In this document: piece after piece, positions 47,169 to 56,881 of the stretch
Layout of the letters: every line of letters begins with the position of its first letter
How positions within the stretch are numbered: position 1 is the first letter of the stretch
Assembly: GCF_000284335.1 (NCBI RefSeq)
Contig: NC_017096.1
Coordinates: 1,494,104-1,558,103, forward strand
From: Caldisericum exile AZM16c01
GTDB lineage: Bacteria; Caldisericota; Caldisericia; Caldisericales; Caldisericaceae
Reading direction: 5' to 3'
DNA: 64,000 nt
Notes under the pieces: generated by a model
Database searches by the model: none
What the model was told of the DNA's origin: nothing
The model's input: only the letters and a program-made list of their open reading frames with translations
Position numbers and translations under genes: made by a program

Positions 47169-47696
47169 AGGCAGGTTTGTAGTTATTTCAGACGAGGTAT
47201 TTGGATATCGCACAATGTATTTTCCGTTGGGTAGTTCCGCATAAAGAACATAACTTCCGCCATCTTTTGAACCATAATATAATTTGTAATCTTTACCAAA
47301 TGGATTTTGCATATTTTGGAGTATCTGTGGGCGAAGAATATACTCTATACCACCATCTTCGCCCAAAAACGTCTTATTGCCATGCTTGTTTTTAATAGAG
47401 TTAATTCCCAAAAGTTCCCGTGATAGAAGTGATGTTGGAGTTTCTCTATCGACTGAATACCCAAATTCTTCTGCTGGATTTACAGGATTTGGGTATACTC
47501 CCCAATCTTGTTTGTAATGTTCAAGGTCTCTTGCAAGAGAATCAAAATTACTGAGAAGTTGTGCTGCACGTCCTCTGTTAATAACCTCGCCAAACACTGG
47601 GATAGCAATACCAACAAGAATTATTATAATTGCAACAACAATCATTAATTCAACAAGTGTAAAACCTCTATTTTTTCTCAAATCGGTCGTTTTCAT
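47157..47696 (-). CDS. Type IV prepilin-like protein
   Basis: About 179 residues from ATG 47696. The class III signal RKNRGFTLVELMIVVAIIIILVG has Gly before Phe and Glu at +5, so it should be cleaved by a prepilin peptidase. The rest is typical of type II pseudopilins (DSLARDLEHYKQDWGVYPNP). It may form a pilus or secretion pseudopilus, but no assembly genes are nearby. The start lies 29 bp inside the sulfite-oxidase-like gene; GAAAGG gives the ribosome site. Confidence 0.85.
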   Translation of the reverse strand: MKTTDLRKNRGFTLVELMIVVAIIIILVGIAIPVFGEVINRGRAAQLLSNFDSLARDLEHYKQDWGVYPNPVNPAEEFGYSVDRETPTSLLSRELLGINSIKNKHGNKTFLGEDGGIEYILRPQILQNMQNPFGKDYKLYYGSKDGGSYVLYAELPNGKYIVRYPNTSSEITTNLPSVP

Positions 47697-48237
47697 AGAC
47701 ATCTGCCTTTCTTGAATATCCCTTTTTCTCCCAATAGCCTGGGATATCTTCATCGATTACTTCAAACTCAACGACCCATTTTGCATCTTTGTAGGCATAT
47801 TTTCCGTTTACAACAAGCCTTAAAGGATATCCGTTTGCGATATCAAGAGGTTTCCCATCAATCTCGTATGCAAGAAATGAATTGTCGCTTAAAAGAAAAT
47901 CAAGCGGTAAATCCGTTGAATAGCCATCAAGATTTTTTACCATAACGAATTTTCCTTCTGGTAAAACTGAAACTTCTTCAAACAGAGTTCTTGGATATAT
48001 GCCCGAGAAAACAGCCCCAAGATAACTCCACCCATCAACACAGTGAATATCAAATTGGACACTTTCCTTTAACAACTTGAGGATTTCCTTTAAGGGAATT
48101 ATCTTTTCTTCTTTTACAAGGCCTGTAATTTTTACAGAATACTTATCGATATCAATTTCTTTTGGCTTTCCAAAAACAGAAATTGGGTAAAGCCTTGCGG
48201 ACGGTTTTTGTCCTGGTGGCATTTTGAATTCTCCCAT
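47668..48237 (-). CDS. Molybdopterin-dependent oxidoreductase of the sulfite oxidase/YedY fold
   Basis: 189 residues, shorter than YedY. The molybdenum-ligating cysteine is in FDIHCVDGWSYLG; the YPLRLVVNGKYAYKDAKWVVEFEV block is the family's C-terminal signature. No twin-arginine or other signal peptide, so apparently cytoplasmic, unlike YedY. Physiological substrate unknown. Ribosome site GAGGTGATG. Overlaps the prepilin gene by 29 bp, an odd pairing. Confidence 0.85.
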   Translation of the reverse strand: MGEFKMPPGQKPSARLYPISVFGKPKEIDIDKYSVKITGLVKEEKIIPLKEILKLLKESVQFDIHCVDGWSYLGAVFSGIYPRTLFEEVSVLPEGKFVMVKNLDGYSTDLPLDFLLSDNSFLAYEIDGKPLDIANGYPLRLVVNGKYAYKDAKWVVEFEVIDEDIPGYWEKKGYSRKADVYENDRFEKK

Positions 48238-48978
48238 TTCATCACCTCATTTTATTATAATGATTTTACAAAGTTTTAAAAGGATATCTCTTACAAATGG
48301 TATGTTATAAAACTTCAACTACTCACAGAAAAAATTATCCAATTGTGATTGAAAAGCAAAATAGATATCACTAACCGACTTTTCCCTCAAAAATATAAAA
48401 AATTCACTTGTTTTTTGTAAGAGGAATTCAAAGGCAGAGATTTCTCACTGCGTTCGTTGAAATGACCTTGTTTCGTCATTCCGAAGCCAAAGGCGAGGAA
48501 TCTCCTCTTTTAAATCGAAAGAGTTCAAATATCCCCCTTTAAACAATTTAGAGGGGGACTTGCGATTCTCCCCCTCTAACTCCCCCTGAAAGGACAAAAA
48601 GATTTTTTTGGGGGGGAGTACTGAGGGGGGTATTTTGCCCCCTCAGATTGAACTGAGGGGATGCCTCAGAAAGTCATTTCGGCATGACTACATAAAATAA
48701 TTGAGTTATTTGGGGAGTGCTGAGAGAGGATTTCGCCCCCTCAAAGTTAACTGAGGAGATTTCTCACTTCGTTCGAAATGACCGTCGTTTGTCATTCCGA
48801 AGGCTTTAGCCTGAGGAATCTCCTTCTTTAATAGAGGGGATTAAAAAGGCTCCCCCTCTAACTCCCCCTTAAAGGCGGAAATCCCTTACATTCGTTCGGG
48901 ATGACTTTTTTTTGGGGGATACTGAAGAGGGGTTATTTCTCCATCAACTTTTGGTGGTTATCGAGGGAAAGAGTCAAC
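48238..48978. repeat. 741-bp gene-free mosaic repeat block R4
   Basis: No coding frame found. It contains two copies of a unit with TTAGAGGGGG/CCCCCTCTAA or its variant plus CTCCCCCTGAAAGG (around 48549-48592 and 48818-48876). CTGAGGGGG/CCCCCTCAG lies at 48621-48646 and matches R1 closely. Two TCATTCCGAAG-GAGGAATCTCC segments lie at 48476-48505 and 48795-48832. Orientation is opposite to R2, R3 and R5 for the AGAGGGGG unit. Confidence 0.8.
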
Positions 48979-49692
48979 TTAAATATTTCTTACTTCTACT
49001 TTTTCTGCGAAGTTTTGCATTAATTTTTTTATTTCGTTAAGTTCTGCATTGGTGAATGTCTCAAATGGATAAGTTGGGTCAAGCACCTTGTCAAAATGCG
49101 GTTGTTGGATATAATATGCCTTTGCCCTATTTATAATTTCGCCTATCTTCACAAAATCGTCTAAGGTTTTGAAATAATTTTTAAAAACTGTTGTCCTAAA
49201 TTCATAGTCTTTACCTGAGTTTTTTATAATTTGAACACTTTCTCTTATGATATTACCGAGAACATTTACGCCAATTGCTTCGCTATACCTTTCAAGCGGT
49301 GCCTTTATATCCATCGCAATATAATCAACAAAGGGCAAAATTTCTTTGAGCCTATCAGGAAAAGATCCGTTTGTGTCTAACTTTACCAAAAAACCCATAT
49401 CCTTAATTCTTTTTACAATCTTAACTAAATCTTTATAAATTAAAGGCTCTCCACCTGTAAATTCGACTGCATCAAGAAGCCCAACTCTACTTTTAAGAAA
49501 GTCTTCAATACTCTCAAAAAGTATTTCCTCAGGAAAAAGAGTTGGCAAAACAAGTTCTCTATTGTGGCAAAAGGGACAGCGGAAATTACATCCAAGTGTA
49601 AAAATAATAGCACAAGTTTTATTAGGATAATCTACAAGAGAAAACTTCTGAAATGCTCCAATTCTTATATCCACACTTCTTGATTCACTCAT
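48979..49692 (-). CDS. Anaerobic ribonucleotide reductase activating protein (NrdG-like radical SAM)
   Basis: 237 residues. Radical SAM motif GCNFRCPFCHNRELV, preceded by IGAFQKFSLVDYPNKTCAIIF, then DAVEFTGGEPLIY and VKLDTNG. This pattern is that of activases installing the glycyl radical in class III ribonucleotide reductase. No nrdD is adjacent, so another glycyl-radical enzyme is possible. TATAAT ends 6 nt before this ATG with no ribosome site, favouring a leaderless message over the ATG 5 codons upstream. Confidence 0.8.
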   Translation of the reverse strand: MSESRSVDIRIGAFQKFSLVDYPNKTCAIIFTLGCNFRCPFCHNRELVLPTLFPEEILFESIEDFLKSRVGLLDAVEFTGGEPLIYKDLVKIVKRIKDMGFLVKLDTNGSFPDRLKEILPFVDYIAMDIKAPLERYSEAIGVNVLGNIIRESVQIIKNSGKDYEFRTTVFKNYFKTLDDFVKIGEIINRAKAYYIQQPHFDKVLDPTYPFETFTNAELNEIKKLMQNFAEKVEVRNI

Positions 49693-49698
49693 CAAAGT

Positions 49699-49704
49699 AT
49701 TATA
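49699..49704 (-). promoter_or_regulatory. TATAAT box, likely leaderless promoter of the activase gene
   Basis: TATAAT then ACTTTG then ATG. The box lies in the 21-bp gap after the disrupted sensor gene, giving the activase its own promoter. Confidence 0.5.
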
Positions 49705-49713
49705 CAACTTTTA

Positions 49714-52370
49714 TTAGATTCTTAGTATTGCTGTTAGTATTTTTTCAATTGAAAAGTCCAAGGCATCCATTATTTTATCTTTCAGTTCAATAAACTTCTT
49801 TGCAAGTTGTGGATCAAATTGCAAACCTGCATTCCTTTCAATTTCATTCATTGCTTCCTCAATTGATTTCGCCTTCCTGTAAGGTCTATCTGTAGTCATC
49901 GCATCAAATGAATCAACGATTGTAAGAATTCTTGATAAATATGGGATTTGTTCTTCCTTAAGTCCATCTGGATAACCAATGCCGTCCCACCGTTCATGGT
50001 GATGGCGCAAAACTCTTGCAACTTCTTTTAAACCTTCAATAGCAGAAACAATTTCAAAGCCTTTTTCAGGATGTATTTTCACTTCAGAAAATTCTTCCTG
50101 AGTTAAATTTCCATTTTTAAGAAGGATTATGTCACTTACTCCAATTTTTCCAACATCGTGTAATACCGCAGCAAATACAAGCGTTTTAAGGGCTTTGTTG
50201 TCAAGTCCAAGGTGTATTCCAAAAAAGTATGCATATTTTGTTACATTTTCAGAGTGTAATCTTGTATAAGGATCTTTTGAATCAATAGCACGAGCAAACG
50301 CAATCATAATGTCCGCAAAAAGTTTAGACCTATCTTTATAGATGAAGAAACTTTTTATTGAAGGAAGTATTGCCAATTCCAGTTGATTTAATGTATCTAC
50401 ATCAGTTTCGCTACCTTTGGATACTCCGATTTCAATAAAATCTTTCTCTATTTCATAGTTTATCTTTTCGAGTGTTTCAAAATTCTTCTCTTCGTCAAAT
50501 ATAAATTCGCTTGTATCATTTCTAATTAATCTTACATTGTCATCAAATAAAAGTGCGTGAATATATCGTTCCTCAATTCTCACACTCAGTTTTAAATACT
50601 CAATGTAATCAAAAACAACCTTTATTAATCTGAATGCTTCCTTCATATAGTTGGATGATTCATTCTCAAAATCAAGATGCTCTGAAATTCCCCTTATAAT
50701 CCTGTCTATCTTTAACTCATTTTCAAGTCCCTCAAATAGTTTCTTCGTTCTCAAAAAAAGTGACCCCAAGTTTGACACTGCCTTCATAACTTCAATGCTA
50801 TCAGAGGTAAACGGATTTTCCTCCTTTGTGGAATCTATGAATACCCCGCCGTAATATTCCTCATCTACAAAAAACGATGCTGTGATTGTAAATCGCACTT
50901 TATCAATGCCAATCTTAAGTGCAAGGTCTTTCTCGCTTTCCTCCAAACCAACAATTCCAATCGATTTAATAATTTTAGCTTTACCTTTTTCTACAAGTTG
51001 TTGTTCTCTTTCAAGATCAATCCTTAGTTTATTTAAAAGTGTAATATCATATCCAGAGGATGCAACATACTTAAGTTTGTTTCCAAATCTTAGAAGAACT
51101 GAACCCATTTCGCCCTCTTCTATAAGCGATAGCGTAAGATCGAGCAACTTTGAGAAAAATTCTTCGTTTGTTTCTTTAAAAGATGCTTTTGAGATGAAGT
51201 CAATAATGGTTTCAAGTTTTGATGCAAGCAAGGCGTTTAAATCGACTTCTCTTTTTAGGGCATTAAGTGCACCTTGAATTGAAAGATAGAAAGATATAAT
51301 TTTGCTAACAGTATTTGCAAGATCTATATCCTCTTTTCCGAAGTGGACATCATCTTTGAAAATATCCAACGATAAGTGGCCTGCGTATTCATCTGAAACA
51401 ATAATGGGTATTATAAGCGTTTCTTTTATTTCTTCAAGACCAAGTTGTCTTGCATAGTTTCTAAAATTTTCTGGAAATCCAGAGATACCAATTTTCTCGA
51501 TAATTATTGGCTTAGTCCATAGTTTGCTTTCATAAGTCTTATCAAGGATGAGATTTTTTAAAATCTCCTTGTCATAGCCAATGGATGCAACAGGCATAAT
51601 TGAATTGCCAATTGCAAGCCACAAAACACCCTTTTCTATCTTTGGTATAAGAGTAAATATCGTTTCAAGGAATTTTTGCACAACTTCTTCAGCTTGCATT
51701 GTTATAGAGGTATTGTAAATAAAATTATTCAATATATTTAGTTTCTCTTGCGTTTCCTTATATACCTTTAAGGCTTCCACTTCTTTTTTAAGCGCTATCT
51801 CAAGTTCGGTTGTTGTTTCTTTTTCGGTTTCAAAAAGCCCAAAAAGAAGTATGCCGCAAAAAATAAGGAATAATATTAAAAATAACCCATAAGTTAAAAC
51901 AGTGTTTCTAAAAGCATTGTTTATGCTATCGGCAACATCGCTTAAACTACCAAAGGTATGAATAACAAAGTGGTGTGAATGATATGTAAAGGGGTAAGTT
52001 CTTGAAATAGTATTATCTGAGGTCATGTGCTTTACAATGTCATCTATATTGCTTAGAAATAGGCTATCTGAAATATTTGTTGCAAAGATAATATTATCTT
52101 CAGATACGATGAATTTTAATGGAGAAATAGCGTTTGTCAGGGTATGTGAAAGCATATTGAGGTCAATAAGTCCTGCAATTGTGCCATAAAATTCGTTTTC
52201 TTTGAAAATTGGAATATGAAGTGCTATTGCATTAAAACCCTGCACTGCTTTGAATGGCATCGAAAGAGTCACTTTTTTTGTCTCAAGCGCCTCTTTTACG
52301 TGTGGTTGATTTGCTATGTTTATCCCAATTGAATATGTATAAGGGTAAGTATAGACGATTACACCTTTAT
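49714..52370 (-). pseudogene. 3' part of an IS-disrupted sensor/HD-GYP gene
   Basis: Carries the second half of a periplasmic sensor domain, a membrane helix (TYGLFLILFLIFCGILLFGLF), coiled coil, two GAF domains and a C-terminal HD-GYP domain (VLHDVGKIGV, HHERWDGIGYPDG). Its N-terminus is at 54310-55396, beyond the insertion. Joining the parts across one copy of the 105-bp repeat restores an uninterrupted frame of 1,212 codons plus stop. As it stands the fragment could still be translated from an internal ATG (52272), but without the first membrane region. Confidence 0.88.
52266..52370. repeat. 105-bp direct repeat flanking the IS, left copy
   Basis: Identical to 54310-54414. It is target-gene coding sequence, duplicated on insertion. 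Confidence 0.95.
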
Positions 52371-54309
52371 CCCGACTTTATCAGTTGACCTTGAACCAAC
52401 CCGCATAAATCCTAAGAATTAATTTTTAAAAACCTTCATTTTGCTACTACAAACTTCTGTTTGATCTTTTTGTTCTGATTAGATTCTTAACTCTTCAAAG
52501 GGAGTAATGTTTTTTGGAGGTTTAATATGAAGTATTTTAAGAATCTTGTTACCAAGCTCATCCCACTTTGTTTTAAGATAGAATGAATGTCCTTCTGCAC
52601 TAAATTCTGTAAGATTCATTAAGTTGAGTGCTTCTTTGATTCTTTCAGGTGATGCTTTGATATTATTCTCTTTAAGTGTTAGTTCAAGCGTTCTTTCAAG
52701 AAGGAAAGAGAGGAAACAAACAACAAAGTGGCCTTTGATTCTTTTTTCGGTCCAGTGGAAGATTGGCCTAACCTCCAACGTACTCTTCATTATCCTGAAT
52801 GATTCTTCTATCTTCCATAGAGCATGGTGTGCATCAAGAATGTCATTTACATTCATATCAGTCTTGCTTACCTCTATTGCATAGTATCCATCAAACATCT
52901 CATCCCTTGACATTGCATTTTTATCCAATTCCCAGTTCAGCTTGTTTGTCTCCTTGAGGTATTTTCTTCCTCCACGCTTCAAGCTTCCACTGATAGCAGA
53001 AGGGTTATCAAGAAATTTTACTCCTTTATCAATCAACCTCTGCCTATCCTCTCTATCCTTTTGAGCTCTCAAGGGAGAATAAGTTACAAGGAGCTTCTCT
53101 TTGAGGTCATACAGTTTGTTATCTGTATCTCTTACAGTATTTACATAATCAAGCAGCTTGTATCTGAAGGTTTCTTCATCTTGGCTTGAATCGGCTGAAT
53201 TGAGGTTAAGGGTATCTTTCCCTTTTATTGTGACGTACCCCTCTTCATTCAGGATACTTTCCTGCACATCCTTCTTCATGCTCTTTATGCGTGATGAAAC
53301 AATGTAATCATACCCTTTATCTTTGATTTTCTTTAAGTTGAGCTTTGAATTTAGCCCTCTGTCTGCAACGATGATTACCCTGCGTATGCCAAACCTTCCA
53401 CTGAGTTTATCAAGGGACGACTCAAGTGTCTTACCTTCAAAGGTATTGCCAGGAAAGAGTTCATATCCTATTGGCCGACCAACCATATCAATGAGCAGTC
53501 CTAAGACAACCTGCACTTCATTAACCCTATTTTCTTTGCTGAATCCAAAGTCTCTTAATGTATCCTTCTTTACGCTTTCAAACCTGAATGTTGTTGCATC
53601 ATAGAAGACAACATCAACATTCATATTGAATAGGCTCTTCTGTTTGTTAAAAAGGTAATCTTCAATTGTTTCTTTATGCTCTGATAGTATGTCAAGGGAA
53701 CGATAGAGGTGGTTTAATCCTACAGAAGGAAGATTAGCATAGTGCAGTTGATTGTTGTATGTTCCAAGCTTACTCTTTGGATTCATAAGGTGTTCTGCTG
53801 CCATTAAGAAGATAGAAGTGTTTAAGTCAAACTGGATATTTGTTTTCTCTCTCATATCATTAAGCAGTTTATTTAATCCATAGTTATCCCAGAGTTTCTT
53901 GTAGACAGCATAGCCAGTATTAACGACATTTCCACCTTTTACCGTATTCAGGTCAATCATATCCTTAAACTTTGATAGTTCTGCAAGGCGAAGGCCTAAT
54001 CTTCCAAACATTGGGTTGTTCTCAATCATATCTAATCTACCAAGGTTAAGGATCACCTTGTGCTTTATGATACTTTTTTCTTTGTCTCTGTATGCCGAGA
54101 CTATGGAGACATACTTATGCTTTCCAGACTTAGTAACTTTTACAAACATATCCTATTGTATCATAAATATTAAAAAATGCAAGCAAAAACAAGAAATAAA
54201 TGATAAAATATTGCTACTACAATTTTAAAAAACAAAAAATTACAGCTACATAAATACTACATTCTTTAGATAAAAATACTCAAAAATGAAGAGTAAGTGA
54301 TAAAGTCAG
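52371..54309 (-). mobile_element. IS1634-like insertion sequence
   Basis: A 1,939-bp element between the repeat copies. The ends share about 10-12 bp of inverted repeat (GACTTTATCA near each tip). One transposase gene. TTGCTACTACAA occurs in the same orientation at 52441-52452 and 54211-54222. Long, variable target duplications are known for IS1634 of Mycoplasma mycoides, fitting the 105-bp duplication here. Confidence 0.85.
52479..54149 (-). CDS. IS1634-family DDE transposase
   Basis: 556 residues, apparently intact. N-terminal KSGKHKYVSIVSAYRDKEKS and LNLGRLD typical of the family; catalytic Asp in VVFYDATTFRFES, Asp in IIVADRGLNSK, Glu in WKIEESFRIMKSTLEVRP, with RIKGHFVVCFLSF following. 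The frame shows no interruption and the flanking repeats are identical, so the insertion is probably recent. Confidence 0.9.
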   Translation of the reverse strand: MFVKVTKSGKHKYVSIVSAYRDKEKSIIKHKVILNLGRLDMIENNPMFGRLGLRLAELSKFKDMIDLNTVKGGNVVNTGYAVYKKLWDNYGLNKLLNDMREKTNIQFDLNTSIFLMAAEHLMNPKSKLGTYNNQLHYANLPSVGLNHLYRSLDILSEHKETIEDYLFNKQKSLFNMNVDVVFYDATTFRFESVKKDTLRDFGFSKENRVNEVQVVLGLLIDMVGRPIGYELFPGNTFEGKTLESSLDKLSGRFGIRRVIIVADRGLNSKLNLKKIKDKGYDYIVSSRIKSMKKDVQESILNEEGYVTIKGKDTLNLNSADSSQDEETFRYKLLDYVNTVRDTDNKLYDLKEKLLVTYSPLRAQKDREDRQRLIDKGVKFLDNPSAISGSLKRGGRKYLKETNKLNWELDKNAMSRDEMFDGYYAIEVSKTDMNVNDILDAHHALWKIEESFRIMKSTLEVRPIFHWTEKRIKGHFVVCFLSFLLERTLELTLKENNIKASPERIKEALNLMNLTEFSAEGHSFYLKTKWDELGNKILKILHIKPPKNITPFEELRI

Positions 54310-54414
54310 GAGTCACTTTTTTTGTCTCAAGCGCCTCTTTTACGTGTGGTTGATTTGCTATGTTTATCCCAATTGAATATGTATAAGGGTAAGTATAGAC
54401 GATTACACCTTTAT
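54310..54414. repeat. 105-bp direct repeat flanking the IS, right copy
   Basis: Identical to 52266-52370, the long target-site duplication. Confidence 0.95.
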
Positions 54415-55396
54415 TATTCATAAGAGTAACCGAAGCAAACGTATCTTTGTGGGTTTCGTAGAAGGTTTTTATCTGTGATTTTGCCTTTGAAATATTGTCT
54501 ACTTCAAGTGTTTGAGCAAGATATGTAAGGTAATTTTCAAAAGAGTCAACCAAATAAATATTTAGTTTGTCTGTAATTGTAAATGCGGCGTTCTGAATCT
54601 TATCTTGAAGATTACTTATTATATTATCCTTTTGGGTCTTGTATGAGTTATATCCAAAAACCGTAGAAATTGACATAATCAGTGTTGCAATGAGAGAAAC
54701 CACAATGAGTCTTCTAAAAATTGAAACCTTTTCATTAAAAACTTGTTTTTCGAGAGGACGGCTTGGCATTTTTGCTCCAATATCTCTCATTACAAACGTT
54801 GCATGCAAGAATGAAAGGAACATTAGGGTAAGAGAAATATAAATTGCAGGCTTAAGAGAAATAAGGGAAAGATAGAAAAGAAGTTTCAAAAGAATTGAAA
54901 TAGAAGAAAAGATTACTACAAAAACATAGATCCTCTTTTCACGCTTTGAGCCGTATGTTGAATATGCAAAACCCCTTGCAAGATGAATTACCGCAATCCC
55001 TATTAAACCCCACGAAACATAATCAAATATACGTATTTTATTCTGTATGAAAAATGACGAAATAATAAGAAAACCTATACCAATAATTTCAATTTTATTC
55101 GGTATCGCAACATATTTTCCTGTTGTAAGAAAAATTACTATATAGACACTTAAAACAATACCCAATGCAAATATAAAATTAACTGGTAAAAACGCAGGCT
55201 CCTTCGGCCCCAATTCTAAAATGTAAAAAACTTTAATAAGAGACAAAACTGATGTAACAGGAAGCAAAAATGAAACAATAAAAAGGACTCTTTCATAAGT
55301 TCGCTTTTGCACAAACCACCTAAATGATAACCAGAATCCGATACCAATAGGGACCGTAAAAACAGAGTACTCAAGAACAATTAATAGCCAGTCCAT
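54310..55396 (-). pseudogene. 5' part of the IS-disrupted sensor/HD-GYP gene
   Basis: Starts MDWLLIVLEYSVFTVPIGIGFW with about seven membrane helices (1-210), a linker, another membrane helix (IVVSLIATLIMSISTVFGY), then the first part of a dCache-like extracytoplasmic domain (KDTFASVTLMNNKGVIVYTYPYTYSIG). The frame runs 44 bp into the IS before stopping at 54266. Together with 49714-52370 it encoded a large membrane sensor that probably controlled cyclic di-GMP turnover. Confidence 0.85.
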
Positions 55397-55561
55397 TTTT
55401 ACACCCACTAGTTACATTATAGAACTTTTCACGAAATATTCAAATTTATTTAAAACATTTTAGCAAATTTTTTTACCGAGTGCTATTTTTTGCTAACACA
55501 TCATCGATTATTTTTGAAAATTTTCACCCTGAAATGCCTTTTTGAAGCAAATACTTCAAAT

Positions 55562-55677
55562 CTGAGGGGGCAACAAACCCCCTCAGTATTCCCCCAAAAA
55601 AGTCATCCCGAGCGAATGTGAGGGATCTCCGCCTTTCAGGGGGAGTTAGAGGGGGAGAATTGTTAATCCCCCTCTAA
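55562..55677. repeat. Mosaic repeat block R5
   Basis: CTGAGGGGG/CCCCCTCAG at 55562-55586, then GTCATCCCGAGCGAATGTGA, CTCCGCCTTTCAGGGGGAG and TTAGAGGGGG/CCCCCTCTAA at 55646-55677, ending 4 bp before the macB-like stop. Same orientation and order as R2 and R3. Confidence 0.78.
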
Positions 55678-55681
55678 TGTG

Positions 55682-56881
55682 TTATTCGTATCTCAGTGCC
55701 TCAACAGGGTTAAGTTTGGATGCCTTAACCGCAGGATAAACTCCAAAAAACACACCAACTGCAACGGAAACCGAAAAGCCAACAATTATCGAAGTTGGAG
55801 TTATTGCCGTTCTCGATAAACTATTTAAAAGTCGTGCCCCAAGCACACCTAAAATTATTCCAATTGTCCCACCAACAACGGTTATAACAATCGATTCAAA
55901 CAGAAACTGCAATAAAATATCTCGTGAATTTGCACCAACTGCCTTTCTTATCCCAATTTCACGGGTTCGCTCAGCAACTGTTGCAAGCATGATATTCATA
56001 ATGCCAATGCCACCAACAATGAGGGCAATAAGCCCAATAAGTGTTAAGGCTGTTGTCAAAATTGAAGTTGCAGTGTTTGCAAGATTTGCAAATTGCGCCA
56101 TATCTGAAATCGTAAAATTTTCAACGCCATGCCGATTTGTAAGAAGTGTTTTTACCAAAGCAATAAGCACATCCTTTGACATCCCCTGAGGTGGCTTCAT
56201 ATAAATTGCACCCAAAGAATTTGTATTAGTTATCGAAAAAAGTTTAGTAATTGGAATATAGATGTTCCTATCGACACTTCCAAACATTGTACTTCCTTGG
56301 GGGACTAAGACACCAATGATATAGAATTTTGTATTGAGAAGATTTATACTTTTTCCGACAGGTGATTCTGTTCCAAATAGATCAGTTGCAATTTTTGACC
56401 CAAGGATTGCATAGTTCATAAAACTATTTATATCAGTAGAAGTAAATCCTCTACCTGATGCAAGGTCATATCCAAGTGCAGAAAGAAAATCCTCATTAAC
56501 TCCGCTTACTGTAACTGAAATTTCATTTGTGCCAACCTTAACAGTTGCCCTTGCTGTTGTAAGCGAGGGTGTTGCAATAACTCCTTGAATCTGGCTTTTA
56601 AGAAATTGTAGATCGTCATAGGTTATAGGTTTTGTTACTGCGCTTCCAATAGAGGAAAATGCTCTCCTTACATCGTTTACCTTGCCAGGAGTAATAATTA
56701 TTGCATCAGAGCCAATTTTGTTTATGCTTGAAAGAATCTCCTGTTGTGCACCATAACCAAACGAAGTTATAAGAATAAGAGATGCAACACCAACAACAAT
56801 GCCAAGTGTCGAAAGAATCGATCTTAATCTATTTAGCCTTAGCGAATCAAATGCCATTCTCACAATCCTTAAGATCTTCAT
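55682..56881 (-). CDS. MacB-like ABC transporter permease
   Basis: 399 residues: an N-terminal membrane helix after MAFDSLRLNRLRSILSTLGI, a periplasmic MacB_PCD domain (about 40-240), and three C-terminal FtsX helices with ERTREIGIRKAVGA, the typical coupling motif. Works with the ATPase and adaptor encoded upstream to export macrolides, peptides or lipoproteins. The start overlaps the ATPase stop by 4 bp. Confidence 0.9.
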   Translation of the reverse strand: MKILRIVRMAFDSLRLNRLRSILSTLGIVVGVASLILITSFGYGAQQEILSSINKIGSDAIIITPGKVNDVRRAFSSIGSAVTKPITYDDLQFLKSQIQGVIATPSLTTARATVKVGTNEISVTVSGVNEDFLSALGYDLASGRGFTSTDINSFMNYAILGSKIATDLFGTESPVGKSINLLNTKFYIIGVLVPQGSTMFGSVDRNIYIPITKLFSITNTNSLGAIYMKPPQGMSKDVLIALVKTLLTNRHGVENFTISDMAQFANLANTATSILTTALTLIGLIALIVGGIGIMNIMLATVAERTREIGIRKAVGANSRDILLQFLFESIVITVVGGTIGIILGVLGARLLNSLSRTAITPTSIIVGFSVSVAVGVFFGVYPAVKASKLNPVEALRYE

